Origin: Streptomyces longispororuber
Lineage (GTDB): Bacteria; Actinomycetota; Actinomycetes; Streptomycetales; Streptomycetaceae
Direction of reading: 5' to 3'
NCBI RefSeq assembly: GCF_024448165.1
Contig: NZ_JAMOLN010000050.1
Coordinates: forward strand, 1 to 48,165
Length of the DNA stretch: 48,165 nt
This document shows, piece after piece, positions 16,753-24,197 of the stretch. The notes under the pieces were generated by a model that saw only the letters and a program-made list of their open reading frames with translations, was not told where the DNA came from and did no database searches. A program made the translations under genes and the position numbers. Positions within the stretch are counted from its first letter, which is position 1; each line of letters opens with the position of its first letter.

Positions 16753-17550
16753 TCAACTGCCCAGCCACACCTGGGCATCCGCCCACAGTCGCTCGAAGTG
16801 ACGGACGACGGTGCTCACCGTGCTGGGTTCCGTCGTGACAAACATGCCCTCGGCGAAGTCCGGCAGTGCGACGGGCACCAACGCGGTGTGCCCGTCGCAC
16901 ACTGCCGTCACGCAGTCCGAGGGCACCACCCGCACCTGCGCCCCTGCGACGGCCAGCCGGCCCAGGTGGGCGGCGACCGCCGGGGCGGCCGGCAGGGCCT
17001 GCCCCACCAGAAGCCGCATCCTGACACCGCGATTCAGCATCCGCAGGCACAGTGGCATGGCCAGCCGGGAGACCCAGCTGTCGGTTCCTGCGCAGGGCAC
17101 ACACGCCAGCACCTCGTCGCGGGCGCTCCCGGCGAGCTCCTCCACGCGCGGCTGCAGCACGGCGGGATCGCTGATCCGTTCCACCGGTCGGCGGGCGGGT
17201 TCCGGTGCGCCGTCGTCCTCCCCAGGACGGCCGGCCCCCGTCGACTCGTCCTCCAGCGAGCGCACCACCCCGTAAGTCTGCGAGAGGCTCTGCATGATGG
17301 TGTGCAGTTCGGCCAGCAGTTGCTCCGTCAGCCGGCCGACCACTCGCTCAGGTTCCTCCGGCCACAGCAGTCCGTCCCGCTCGACCACGGCTCCCAGGTC
17401 CTTCAGCCGCCTCACGGTGGCCGCGCCGGTTCCGTACGGGTGCCAGGACGCGGCGGCGATCGTGCGGGCGCTCCGACCGGGGTGCCGCAGGACGTGCCGG
17501 TACGTCTCCTCTTCCGCAGGCGTGAGACCCAGGGCCTGCATGCGGTGCAT
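16753..17550 (-). CDS. TrmB-like regulator paralogue without LuxR helix-turn-helix
   Basis: A 265-residue protein, ATG at 17550 with GAGGAG 8 nt upstream. It aligns along its length with the first two thirds of the adjacent regulator: LTPAEEETYRHVLRHPG matches ITAVEEEVYRLLLRSPG, DEVLACVPCAG matches SEILACEPYDA, and VVRHFERLWADA matches VVNNFERLWAGA. It ends at that point, so the LuxR-type DNA-binding tail is naturally missing. The two genes face each other with 18 bp between stops. It could sense the same class of signal, titrate the full-length paralogue, or bind DNA through its own TrmB-like domain. Confidence 0.78.
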   Translation of the reverse strand: MHRMQALGLTPAEEETYRHVLRHPGRSARTIAAASWHPYGTGAATVRRLKDLGAVVERDGLLWPEEPERVVGRLTEQLLAELHTIMQSLSQTYGVVRSLEDESTGAGRPGEDDGAPEPARRPVERISDPAVLQPRVEELAGSARDEVLACVPCAGTDSWVSRLAMPLCLRMLNRGVRMRLLVGQALPAAPAVAAHLGRLAVAGAQVRVVPSDCVTAVCDGHTALVPVALPDFAEGMFVTTEPSTVSTVVRHFERLWADAQVWLGS

Positions 17551-17664
17551 CGACGGTGCTCCTCGGGGGATCGGAAAAGAGGTACTGCACAAGCGACGGT
17601 CCGGACACCGTGTTCGGCGCCCGGACCTGGACCGGCCCCGCTGGGCCCTCTCGCCTCGAAAGGT

Positions 17665-17871
17665 TCAGGTCTTCGGCTCCTCCTGCCAGCCGTTGGCCGG
17701 CCCGCAGTGAGCGCCCTTGGGGTCGAGACAGGGCTGCGACACCACGGTGCCGTCGCCGCTCGCGAACGTGATGCTGCCCGTGACGGCGGCGAACACCCCC
17801 GCCGTCGCCAGCGCAGTCAGCACCGCTGCCGCGATCCTCCGGCCGACCCGGCTGGTGACGGTACGCATCAT
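17665..17871 (-). CDS. Small exported peptide of unknown function
   Basis: A 68-residue protein starting at the double ATG (17871/17868) behind GGAAGGGAAG. Residues 1-12 are basic, followed by a hydrophobic stretch of about 25 residues (IAAAVLTALATAGVFAAV), then a short tail of about 30 residues with two cysteines (PCLDPKG, HCGPANG). It may be a secreted peptide or a single-pass membrane peptide with an outside tail. It lies 114 bp upstream of, and in the same direction as, the shortened regulator gene, so co-transcription is possible. A role as a sensed signal or target is only an inference. Confidence 0.6.
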   Translation of the reverse strand: MMRTVTSRVGRRIAAAVLTALATAGVFAAVTGSITFASGDGTVVSQPCLDPKGAHCGPANGWQEEPKT

Positions 17872-18106
17872 GCGTCTTCCCTTCCAGCGCCCCTGGGCGC
17901 CGCTTCTAGAGAGCTGTCCGGGCCTGATCCCCGGCCGCATCACAAGAATCGCAGCGATCTCTCCCCTCCCACAGATCTTCCGCTGGCAGGCTCCTGACGC
18001 CCGTCGTGCACGATCCTGCCAACTCCCCCGGCCAGCATGTCCCGCACGGGCCGGGTCACCAGCCCCTCATCGCCTGCCGCCGACTCTGTTCCTGAATCGG
18101 GGCTCC

Positions 18107-18541
18107 CTACAGGGACATACCGCAGTACAGGTGCCGTTGCGAGCCCGCGTCGCGGGCCAGTTCGGCGAGGCGTCCCAGGAAGTCGGCCAAGAGCCCTGGG
18201 TCCTGGCCACCACCGTCCTCCGTGTGGGTCCATGCGGCGGCGGTCTCCAGCAGGCGCTCCGGGGTGGCCACTGCGAGAGCATCACGGAGAGTGTCCGTGA
18301 GTGAGACGAGCCAGGGCCCTTCGTGCCCCGCGTCGTTGAGCAGTTCGCAGAAGCGCGGGATAGCTTCCACTTGTTCCTCGGATGCTCCTGTCAGGAGGGC
18401 TTCGACGGCTGCGAGGAGCAGGTAGGGATCTGCTCCCTTGAGGCCGAGCGTGCCGAACGGGTCGTCCATGCAGTCGTCTTCGAACAGCGCGAGGGCCTGC
18501 CTGTCGTCGGTGGCCGCGTAGTAGTCGTAGATATTTCCCAT
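18107..18541 (-). CDS. Hypothetical cytoplasmic protein, possible immunity-type
   Basis: A 144-residue acidic soluble protein starting MGNIYDYYAATDD at ATG 18541. It is rich in Leu/Ala helices, with no signal, membrane segment or metal motif. The start and composition resemble small Streptomyces proteins found as singletons near toxin or defence genes, but I cannot name a family. It stands alone, with the exported peptide gene on its left and a truncated gene on its right, transcribed the other way. Confidence 0.6.
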   Translation of the reverse strand: MGNIYDYYAATDDRQALALFEDDCMDDPFGTLGLKGADPYLLLAAVEALLTGASEEQVEAIPRFCELLNDAGHEGPWLVSLTDTLRDALAVATPERLLETAAAWTHTEDGGGQDPGLLADFLGRLAELARDAGSQRHLYCGMSL

Positions 18542-18670
18542 GCGTGGATCGTGTCAGCCCGGGGCGGCACCACTCCGGGGATCTGTCGGATCAGGTGATG
18601 TCGAGGGGCGTGTCAGGGATCGGAGGGCGTCGCGGCGTGTCCGAGGAACGCAGCACTAGGGTGACCCCTC

Positions 18671-18900
18671 ATGGACTGCCTCAACGATGACCTGCCGTTG
18701 CTGGAGTTGCTGTGTGCCGCTGACGAAGTGCGGGTCCCCGGCGAACTCGAGTCGTCAGGCCCTCACGAGAACGCTCCGCACGCGATCGTGAACACGTACG
18801 TGGTCGACGGAGGCCGGCTGCTTCTCAGTCTCTGGTGCGGTCGGCTGCACGAGGTGATCTACCAGACCCCCGCGGAGTCCGTGGAGGACGCATCACGGCG
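18671..18900 (+). pseudogene. Truncated hypothetical protein gene
   Basis: From ATG 18671 about 76 residues look authentic (MDCLNDDLPLLELLCAADEVRVP, then APHAIVNTYVVDGGRLLLSLWCG and HEVIYQTP). This resembles a conserved Streptomyces hypothetical protein that is normally about 130 residues. After the EDASRRND segment the frame continues as arginine- and serine-rich sequence typical of a wrong frame and shows no similarity. The gene seems to have lost its 3' end at about 18900. Confidence 0.5.
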
Positions 18901-19241
18901 CAATGACCGGCGGCCAGGCGTTCCGGGGGCGACGCGCAGGCCGGAGATCCGGAGCAGCAGCGTCCGGGCACGCGTGCTGTTGGTGTACGAGTGCAGCCGC
19001 GCCAGGTCGGCCAGGATGAGTGCGTGGGAGCGGCGTTCCCCGCGCGGGCGGACGCGGAGCGCGGATCCGCCGCGCGCCCGCCCCGTGAGCCGGAGCGGGC
19101 GCACGCCGGTGGTGCGGGTGCGCGGCCGGTTCTGGCGCCGCTACTCGGCCGCCGCCCTGTGCTGCTGACGGCTGGGCGATCCCTCCCAGCCGATCTGCCA
19201 GCCTCACAGCCACCGCAAGTGCCGCCGCAGGAGGGACTCAG

Positions 19242-19440
19242 GAGCTTCGCCTGTACGCCGGGCACAACTGGCTCACCCTCGCCCATCTGCCCTCCTACGC
19301 ACCGGACTTGACTCCGGCGGAGCGCGTCTGGTCACTGCTGCGGCGCATCCGACATCGCCCCGACCGGGTCGACTGGTGCCTCACCGGCACCGCACGCAAC
19401 CCGACCCGCCATCCGACAACACACCGAGAAGGTCAGTCAT
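19242..19440 (+). pseudogene. IS630-type transposase C-terminal fragment
   Basis: The reading YAGHNWLTLAHLPSYAPDLTPAERVWSLL is the C-terminal DDE block of IS630-family transposases (LPSYAPDLNPxE, with the final catalytic Glu). The last helices are shortened by an internal deletion (RIRHRPDRVDWCL follows directly). No terminal repeats or other parts of the element were found. The stretch between 18900 and 19242 has no recognisable gene. Confidence 0.72.
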
Positions 19441-19467
19441 CGCGGGATCGTTGCGGTGCGGCGGGCG

Positions 19468-20115
19468 TCAGCTGGTCCACAGGACCGGGGTGTCGCTGTA
19501 GGCGTCCCCCTCGTCGAACTCGGCGCCCGTGACCGGGGCGCCCGTGGTGGCGCTCAGGCTGCACGTCTCGAACGAGGCGCCCTTGGTGGTGAACTCGGCC
19601 GACGCGTTCTCGCTGTCGCACTTGCCGGGGATGTCTCCGATCAGGATGACGCCGGTGCCCTGGCCGTTCGAAAGGACACCTCTCAGCTTCAGTGAGGCGT
19701 ACGACAGGTCGGTGCCGCCGACGTTCTCCACCTTCAGCTTGATGAAGTAGGGCGTCATTCCCTTCGCCTTGGTCCCGAACTTGGCCATGTCGGACTCGAC
19801 GCCCTTCGTGATCGCCGTGACGGTGACCGCGATGGTGCCCTTCTTCTTGCTGGTGTACTCGAACGGCAGCACCGCCCGGTCGCCCACCTTCAGCTTCGAG
19901 CCAGGCTTCGTCACGTCACCCGCGGCCGGGGCCTCTCCGCCTTCGCTGCCGCCCTCGGCGGCGGCCGGGCTCTCCGAGGCAGGCGACTGCGGAGCGGACG
20001 CGGCGGGTGACTCCTTCGTCGCCGAACCATCCGTGTCGTTGCCGTCGCTGCAGCCCGAGATCCCGAGTCCGACGGCGGCCATGGCGGCCGCGAACGCGAT
20101 GTGTGCCTTGCGCAT
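19468..20115 (-). CDS. Secreted lipoprotein, DUF4352-like fold possible
   Basis: A 215-residue lipoprotein. ATG at 20115 gives an ideal signal peptide (MRKAHIAFAAAMAAVGLG) with lipobox ISGC, so Cys22 would be lipidated and the protein tethered to the outer face of the membrane. A Ser/Ala/Pro/Glu-rich linker spans 25-70. The remainder is a beta-rich domain (VGDRAVLPFEYTSKKKGTIAVTVT, YFIKLKVENVGG, CDSENAS) similar in style to immunoglobulin-like DUF4352 lipoproteins. Two later cysteines may form a disulfide. It is monocistronic and the function is unknown. Confidence 0.75.
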   Translation of the reverse strand: MRKAHIAFAAAMAAVGLGISGCSDGNDTDGSATKESPAASAPQSPASESPAAAEGGSEGGEAPAAGDVTKPGSKLKVGDRAVLPFEYTSKKKGTIAVTVTAITKGVESDMAKFGTKAKGMTPYFIKLKVENVGGTDLSYASLKLRGVLSNGQGTGVILIGDIPGKCDSENASAEFTTKGASFETCSLSATTGAPVTGAEFDEGDAYSDTPVLWTS

Positions 20116-20521
20116 GTGTACTACCCACTTACTGGTGATGAGCTTTACCCGTGGCGGCGTTCGCCTCTGCCGCCCACAGGGGCAGACGGCAGGATAGACA
20201 CGGCGCGCGCCGCTCCCCCGCGAGCTTGCGGTCCTGAGGCGGGGGTGCGTGGACATCTACACCGGACATCGACAAGATCTCCTCGAACACCCGCTGTGCG
20301 AAGGCCTTGGAGTCCAGGCACAGCGTGCTCGGTTCGGCTTCCAGGGACAGAGCTGAACACGTGTTCTGTTCCGGGTTGCGCGAACAAGCTCAGTGCTCCC
20401 GACGCCAGGTTGGGGCCCGGCAGACGGCCGTGGGCTGTGCGTACACTCCGGCCGCCCGTGGTCCGGTCCTCAGGCTCCCCTGCTCCGCTGTCAGCCCAGG
20501 TCCTCAGCTCCTCATGGTTGC
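20116..20521. other. Intergenic stretch with a possible gene fragment
   Basis: No intact gene was found. On the minus strand about 20245-20345 reads LSLEAEPSTLCLDSKAF and RVFEEIL with good Streptomyces codon bias, which could be the tail of a lost gene. There is no start or ribosome site. The left part should hold the lipoprotein promoter. Confidence 0.35.
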
Positions 20522-22732
20522 TCAGTGCCCGCCCGCGAGGGGCTGATCAGGGCTTGCCGAGAACGCTGTTTCACCGGCGACCGCGACGATCGCCTCCTTC
20601 ACCAGGACAATGCTCGGAACTCTCTTCTCCGCCGACAGGCCTGGATCCTTCAGTTGGGTCGTGGTCCATCGCGTGGTGCCGGTGGAGCGGTCCAGTGCGA
20701 GCAACCGGCCGTAGCGATTGGCGAAGTAGAGCATGTCGTTGTTCGGCGACGTGGTGGGCGCGGAGAGGTTCTCGACCTGGGTGCTCCTGCGCCACAGCGT
20801 GGTGCCGCCGGCCGCCTGGACCGCGGTGACCGTGCCGTCGGGCCTGACGAAGTAGACCACTCCGCGGATCAGGGTTGGTGTTCCCCGGACGGTCTCCTTA
20901 AGGGGCGTACGAGTGAGAGCCTTGGTGCGCGGGTTCACCACCAGCAGGGCCGAGTACGCGGGGTCGCGTCTGTTGTCGTCCGCAGTGTCCTCGCTGGCGC
21001 GTACGGCGAAGAGTGGCCGTCCGAAGTCCACACCCAGCGGCTGAGCCGTGAGAGGGAGGGCGCCGATCTCCTGTGCGGTGCCGTCGGCCGGGTCGAGGTG
21101 CAGGAGACCGGCCTTGCCGCTGAAGGGGGCAGTCGCATCGGTGCACACCCCGTAGGGATCACCAGCCATCACCAGAGGTGAGCAGTTGGTGCCCTGCGAC
21201 GATCGAGCGGGCACCCGCCACACGTCCTTGCCGCTCGCTGCGTCGAGGGCGACGAACTCGCTCGCGCCATCGGGAACGGTAAGGATGCCGCCGCTGAACA
21301 GGGCGGCGGGATGGCTCACGTCGACGGTGCGGGTCCAGGCTTGTTTGCCGGTGGCGGTGTCGATGGCCACGAGCCGCTGGGCAGAGTCCCTGGAATCCAC
21401 GTCCAGAGGCACGGCGGTGTACACGCGTCCGTTCCTGATCCCGAGGGGGCGCTGCGCGGCCTCGCTGTTGTCGCCGAAGCGCCACCGCACCCGGCCGGTG
21501 GCGGCATCGATCCGCGCGACGGTGAACCCGGTTCCCGCGCAGTACACCGAGGTGCCGTCGGCGACACACCCGGAGTCCACGGTGTCCACGTTGGTGGCCG
21601 TCGGTTCAGTCTTGACGGGTCGCGTCAGGCTGGTGCGCCAGGCGCGCCAGCCGGGCGGCAGATCGAGGGCGGGGTCGACCGTGATCGGTGCCTTGTCGTT
21701 CGGCCGGCTCGACGTGAAGTGGTACCCCACCACGCCCGCGACAGTGACAACCAGTGCGACGCTCACGGCGAGCGCGATACGACGCCGGCGACTCCGTCCG
21801 ATGGCGCGGGGCGCGGGCTGGTTCGTCGGTCCGTCGGCATCGTGACTACCCGGTGCGGGCGCGGTTTCCTGGCTCGCCAGGTGCTGCGCGGCGGAGCCCG
21901 CGACCGACGGCGACAAGGTGTCCGGCAACGTGGGGAACAGGGCCTGCAACTCCTCCAGCGCAGGCCGCCGTTGCGGGTCCTTGTCCAGGCAGCGCTCCAC
22001 GATGGAGCGCAGTGGCTGAGGCGTGCGCTCCAGCGCGGGTACCTCGTGCACGATCCGATAGCCCGTCATGTACGGACTGTCGCTGTCGAACGGGCCGTGC
22101 CCCGTGGCCGCGTACACGAGCAAGGACCCCAACGAGAACACGTCGGACGCCGCGGTCACGTCGCGCGGCGAGGCGAACTGCTCCGGTGACATGAACGGCG
22201 GGGTGCCCATCAACCGGCCGGTCACGGTGAGGGCCTGGTGATCGGCCGCGTGCGAGATGCCGAAGTCGATGACGCGCGGACCGTCCTCGGCCATCAAGAC
22301 GTTGCCGGGCTTGAGGTCCCGGTGCACCACACCCGCCCGGTGGATGTCCCGCAACGCCTCGACCAAGCCCAGCGCAAGCAGGCGCAACTCACGCCCGCCC
22401 AACGGCCCGGCCTCGGCCACGACGCCGCCCAGCGTTCTGCCGGGCACGTACAGCGTCGCCATCCACGGCTGCTCCGCCTCGGGGTCAGCGTCCACGACGG
22501 GGGCGGTGAACGCGCCGCTCACCCGGCGGGCCGCCGCGACCTCCTGCCGGAACCGGACCCGAAACTCCTCGTCCTGCGCGTACTGCGCGTGCACGACCTT
22601 GACCGCCACCTGGCGCCCGGAGGCCGACTCCCCCAGATAGACGGCCCCCATGCCGCCGCTGCCGAGCTTGCCAAGGATCGTGTATCCACCGACGACTCCC
22701 GGCGCCCCGGACTCTTCGACACTCACCGGCAT
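20522..22732 (-). CDS. Transmembrane Ser/Thr protein kinase with PQQ-like beta-propeller sensor
   Basis: A 736-residue eukaryotic-type kinase. ATG at 22732 is followed by a complete kinase domain (residues 15-270): glycine loop GKLGSGGMGAVY, Lys45 in VAVKVV, catalytic HRDLKPGN (Asp139) and DFG at 156-158, then GTPPFMSPEQ. A Pro/Ala-rich linker leads to one membrane helix at 319-338 after an RRRR stop-transfer. The outside part (350-736) is a PQQ-like propeller with repeats such as RIDAATGRVRWRFGD, AIDTATGKQAWTRT and ALDAASGKDVW. It should phosphorylate cytoplasmic targets in response to an extracellular ligand or cell-wall state. No phosphatase or forkhead-associated partner is adjacent. Confidence 0.9.
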   Translation of the reverse strand: MPVSVEESGAPGVVGGYTILGKLGSGGMGAVYLGESASGRQVAVKVVHAQYAQDEEFRVRFRQEVAAARRVSGAFTAPVVDADPEAEQPWMATLYVPGRTLGGVVAEAGPLGGRELRLLALGLVEALRDIHRAGVVHRDLKPGNVLMAEDGPRVIDFGISHAADHQALTVTGRLMGTPPFMSPEQFASPRDVTAASDVFSLGSLLVYAATGHGPFDSDSPYMTGYRIVHEVPALERTPQPLRSIVERCLDKDPQRRPALEELQALFPTLPDTLSPSVAGSAAQHLASQETAPAPGSHDADGPTNQPAPRAIGRSRRRRIALAVSVALVVTVAGVVGYHFTSSRPNDKAPITVDPALDLPPGWRAWRTSLTRPVKTEPTATNVDTVDSGCVADGTSVYCAGTGFTVARIDAATGRVRWRFGDNSEAAQRPLGIRNGRVYTAVPLDVDSRDSAQRLVAIDTATGKQAWTRTVDVSHPAALFSGGILTVPDGASEFVALDAASGKDVWRVPARSSQGTNCSPLVMAGDPYGVCTDATAPFSGKAGLLHLDPADGTAQEIGALPLTAQPLGVDFGRPLFAVRASEDTADDNRRDPAYSALLVVNPRTKALTRTPLKETVRGTPTLIRGVVYFVRPDGTVTAVQAAGGTTLWRRSTQVENLSAPTTSPNNDMLYFANRYGRLLALDRSTGTTRWTTTQLKDPGLSAEKRVPSIVLVKEAIVAVAGETAFSASPDQPLAGGH

Positions 22733-22970
22733 ATCGGCGCCACGTCCAACTCTCCTGCATAACAAACCTGTTCCGCCACGAGCGGCACAGCCTAACGCCC
22801 TGCAGGGAGCGGCCGGTAGGCGACCGCGCCATCGACGCCTCACACGTCTGAGACCCCGACAAGAGCACCAGCCCTCACGCGGGCCCGGGCAGTGCGCCCG
22901 TACGTCAAGGAGGCGGCCGGCGCTCCAGCGCAGCCAACTGGCCTCGGAGACGAACCCCCTTCGTGCCCTG

Positions 22971-23558
22971 TCAGAGCTTGCCTTCGAGCAGTACGGTGCG
23001 GTGCCCACCGAGGCGGCGCGCGATGTCCACGACGAACTCGGGGCGCAGTTCGGGCCAGTTCCAGAACGTGAAGCCCAGATGACCAAACGCGAAGTAGTCG
23101 CCGGCCCAGAGCCACGCGTGCACGGGAGTCGTCCGGCCGCAGGACGGGCACGCTACGGGCTCGTCGTCTCCCTCGGCCCAGGATCCCACTGCGTCCTTGA
23201 AGCGGTCCCACGTCTCCTCGATGGGCGTCCAGTACTCGTCGACCAGGGGCAGCTCTGCTGCGCAGTGCGGGCAGGTGACGGCCGAGGGCTCACCCTGCCC
23301 AGCGTCGAAGACCGTACGCCCTACAGTGACGTGCAGGCCGTTGCTCCACAGATTGACCAGTTCGGGATCCGGGTGCTCGACGGCTTCGCCGTAACGCGTT
23401 CCTGGCGCGTGCCCGGCGTCAGCGCCGAGGACGCAGTCGGTGCGTTCCGCTGAGATGAAGCCGTCCGCGATCAGCCAATCGAGAATGTTCGCCGCGAGCC
23501 CTTGCGCCTCCTCCGGCGTGGCCTCGGCGTCGACGATCGTCTGGAACCAGTCGCCCAT
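22971..23558 (-). CDS. Zinc-ribbon-like hypothetical protein
   Basis: A 195-residue soluble protein. ATG at 23558 has GGGGAG 4 nt upstream. Residues 1-75 form a helical domain (TPEEAQGLAANILDWLIADGFI). Then come two well-kept zinc knuckles, Cys96/Cys99 (TCPHCAAE) and Cys137/Cys140 (ACPSCGRTTP), and a Trp/Phe-rich end (WAGDYFAFGHLGFTFWNWPE). It is a paralogue of the smaller protein at 3500-3967, which lacks this N-terminal domain and one of the four cysteines. No partner gene is evident. A regulatory or toxin/immunity-type role is possible, but there is no direct evidence. Confidence 0.72.
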   Translation of the reverse strand: MGDWFQTIVDAEATPEEAQGLAANILDWLIADGFISAERTDCVLGADAGHAPGTRYGEAVEHPDPELVNLWSNGLHVTVGRTVFDAGQGEPSAVTCPHCAAELPLVDEYWTPIEETWDRFKDAVGSWAEGDDEPVACPSCGRTTPVHAWLWAGDYFAFGHLGFTFWNWPELRPEFVVDIARRLGGHRTVLLEGKL

Positions 23559-23597
23559 GATCTCCCCTTCGGTACTCGTCCCTGCGTACCGTACGTT

Positions 23598-23951
23598 TCA
23601 CCACGGATATGCGCAGCAGCCCCACCGACATCGCGTTCGTATCGCAGCCGTCGTTCGAGGCAGAGCGACCACCGCGTCGACATCCCTGGCAGCACAGGGC
23701 GGACCGTCTTCGAACTCCGCATCACATGCGCCGCATACCGCGCCCGAGCTTGCCGCAGTGATGGAGCGGCTGCCGCCGATGTGGTCGGCGGCGTGTGGGA
23801 TGCCCAGGATCGTGTAGAGGCCCCCGGTGGGGTCGAGGTGAAGGTGCCGGTCACCTCTCTCGAAGGCACGGACGATGATGTCGCTGAACTCGCCGATGCC
23901 GGCGACGTCCAGTTCATGCCGCCTCACCCGGCCTCCACGCCCGTCCCTCAC
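23598..23951 (-). other. Possible small ORF or gene fragment
   Basis: An open frame of 117 residues. Its first half has natural-looking composition (ELDVAGIGEFSDIIVRAFE, then HLHLDPTGGLYTILGIP) and good codon bias, while the second half becomes Cys/Arg/Ala-rich and looks like a wrong frame. There is no ribosome site at its first ATG. It may be a frameshifted fragment of an unknown gene. The rest of 23559-24134 shows nothing recognisable. Confidence 0.3.
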
Positions 23952-24134
23952 CGCGTCGAACCCGTGACCGCGGACGCCGCTGAGCCCACCCGGCGGACCA
24001 CGATGGTGATGATGGTCAAGGTGGGGTGGGCTTCGCTGTGCGAGACCTGGCGCCAGGTTCTCTCAGGTGCACCGCCGCGGGCTTCTGCCGCGCTTCCAGG
24101 ACCGCCCCGGATCGGAGCGGGAAGACAACGGCCT

Positions 24135-24160
24135 CCTGCGGGCTGAAGATCCCCGCAGGG
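24135..24160 (-). terminator. Hairpin terminator of the N-glycan operon
   Basis: CCTGCGGG (24135-24142) pairs with CCCGCAGG (24152-24159), starting about 38 bp after the stop of the last operon gene on the minus strand. The stem is 8 bp and GC-rich with a 9-nt loop and no U-tract. Confidence 0.6.
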
Positions 24161-24197
24161 GCCGACGTCGTCGAAGTCGCCTACGGCGGCCCGTGGA

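Noticed and set aside
20145..20387. Small ORF upstream of the lipoprotein gene
   Set aside because: No ribosome site or recognisable motif. A different frame looks like the tail of a lost gene, noted only as a weak fragment.
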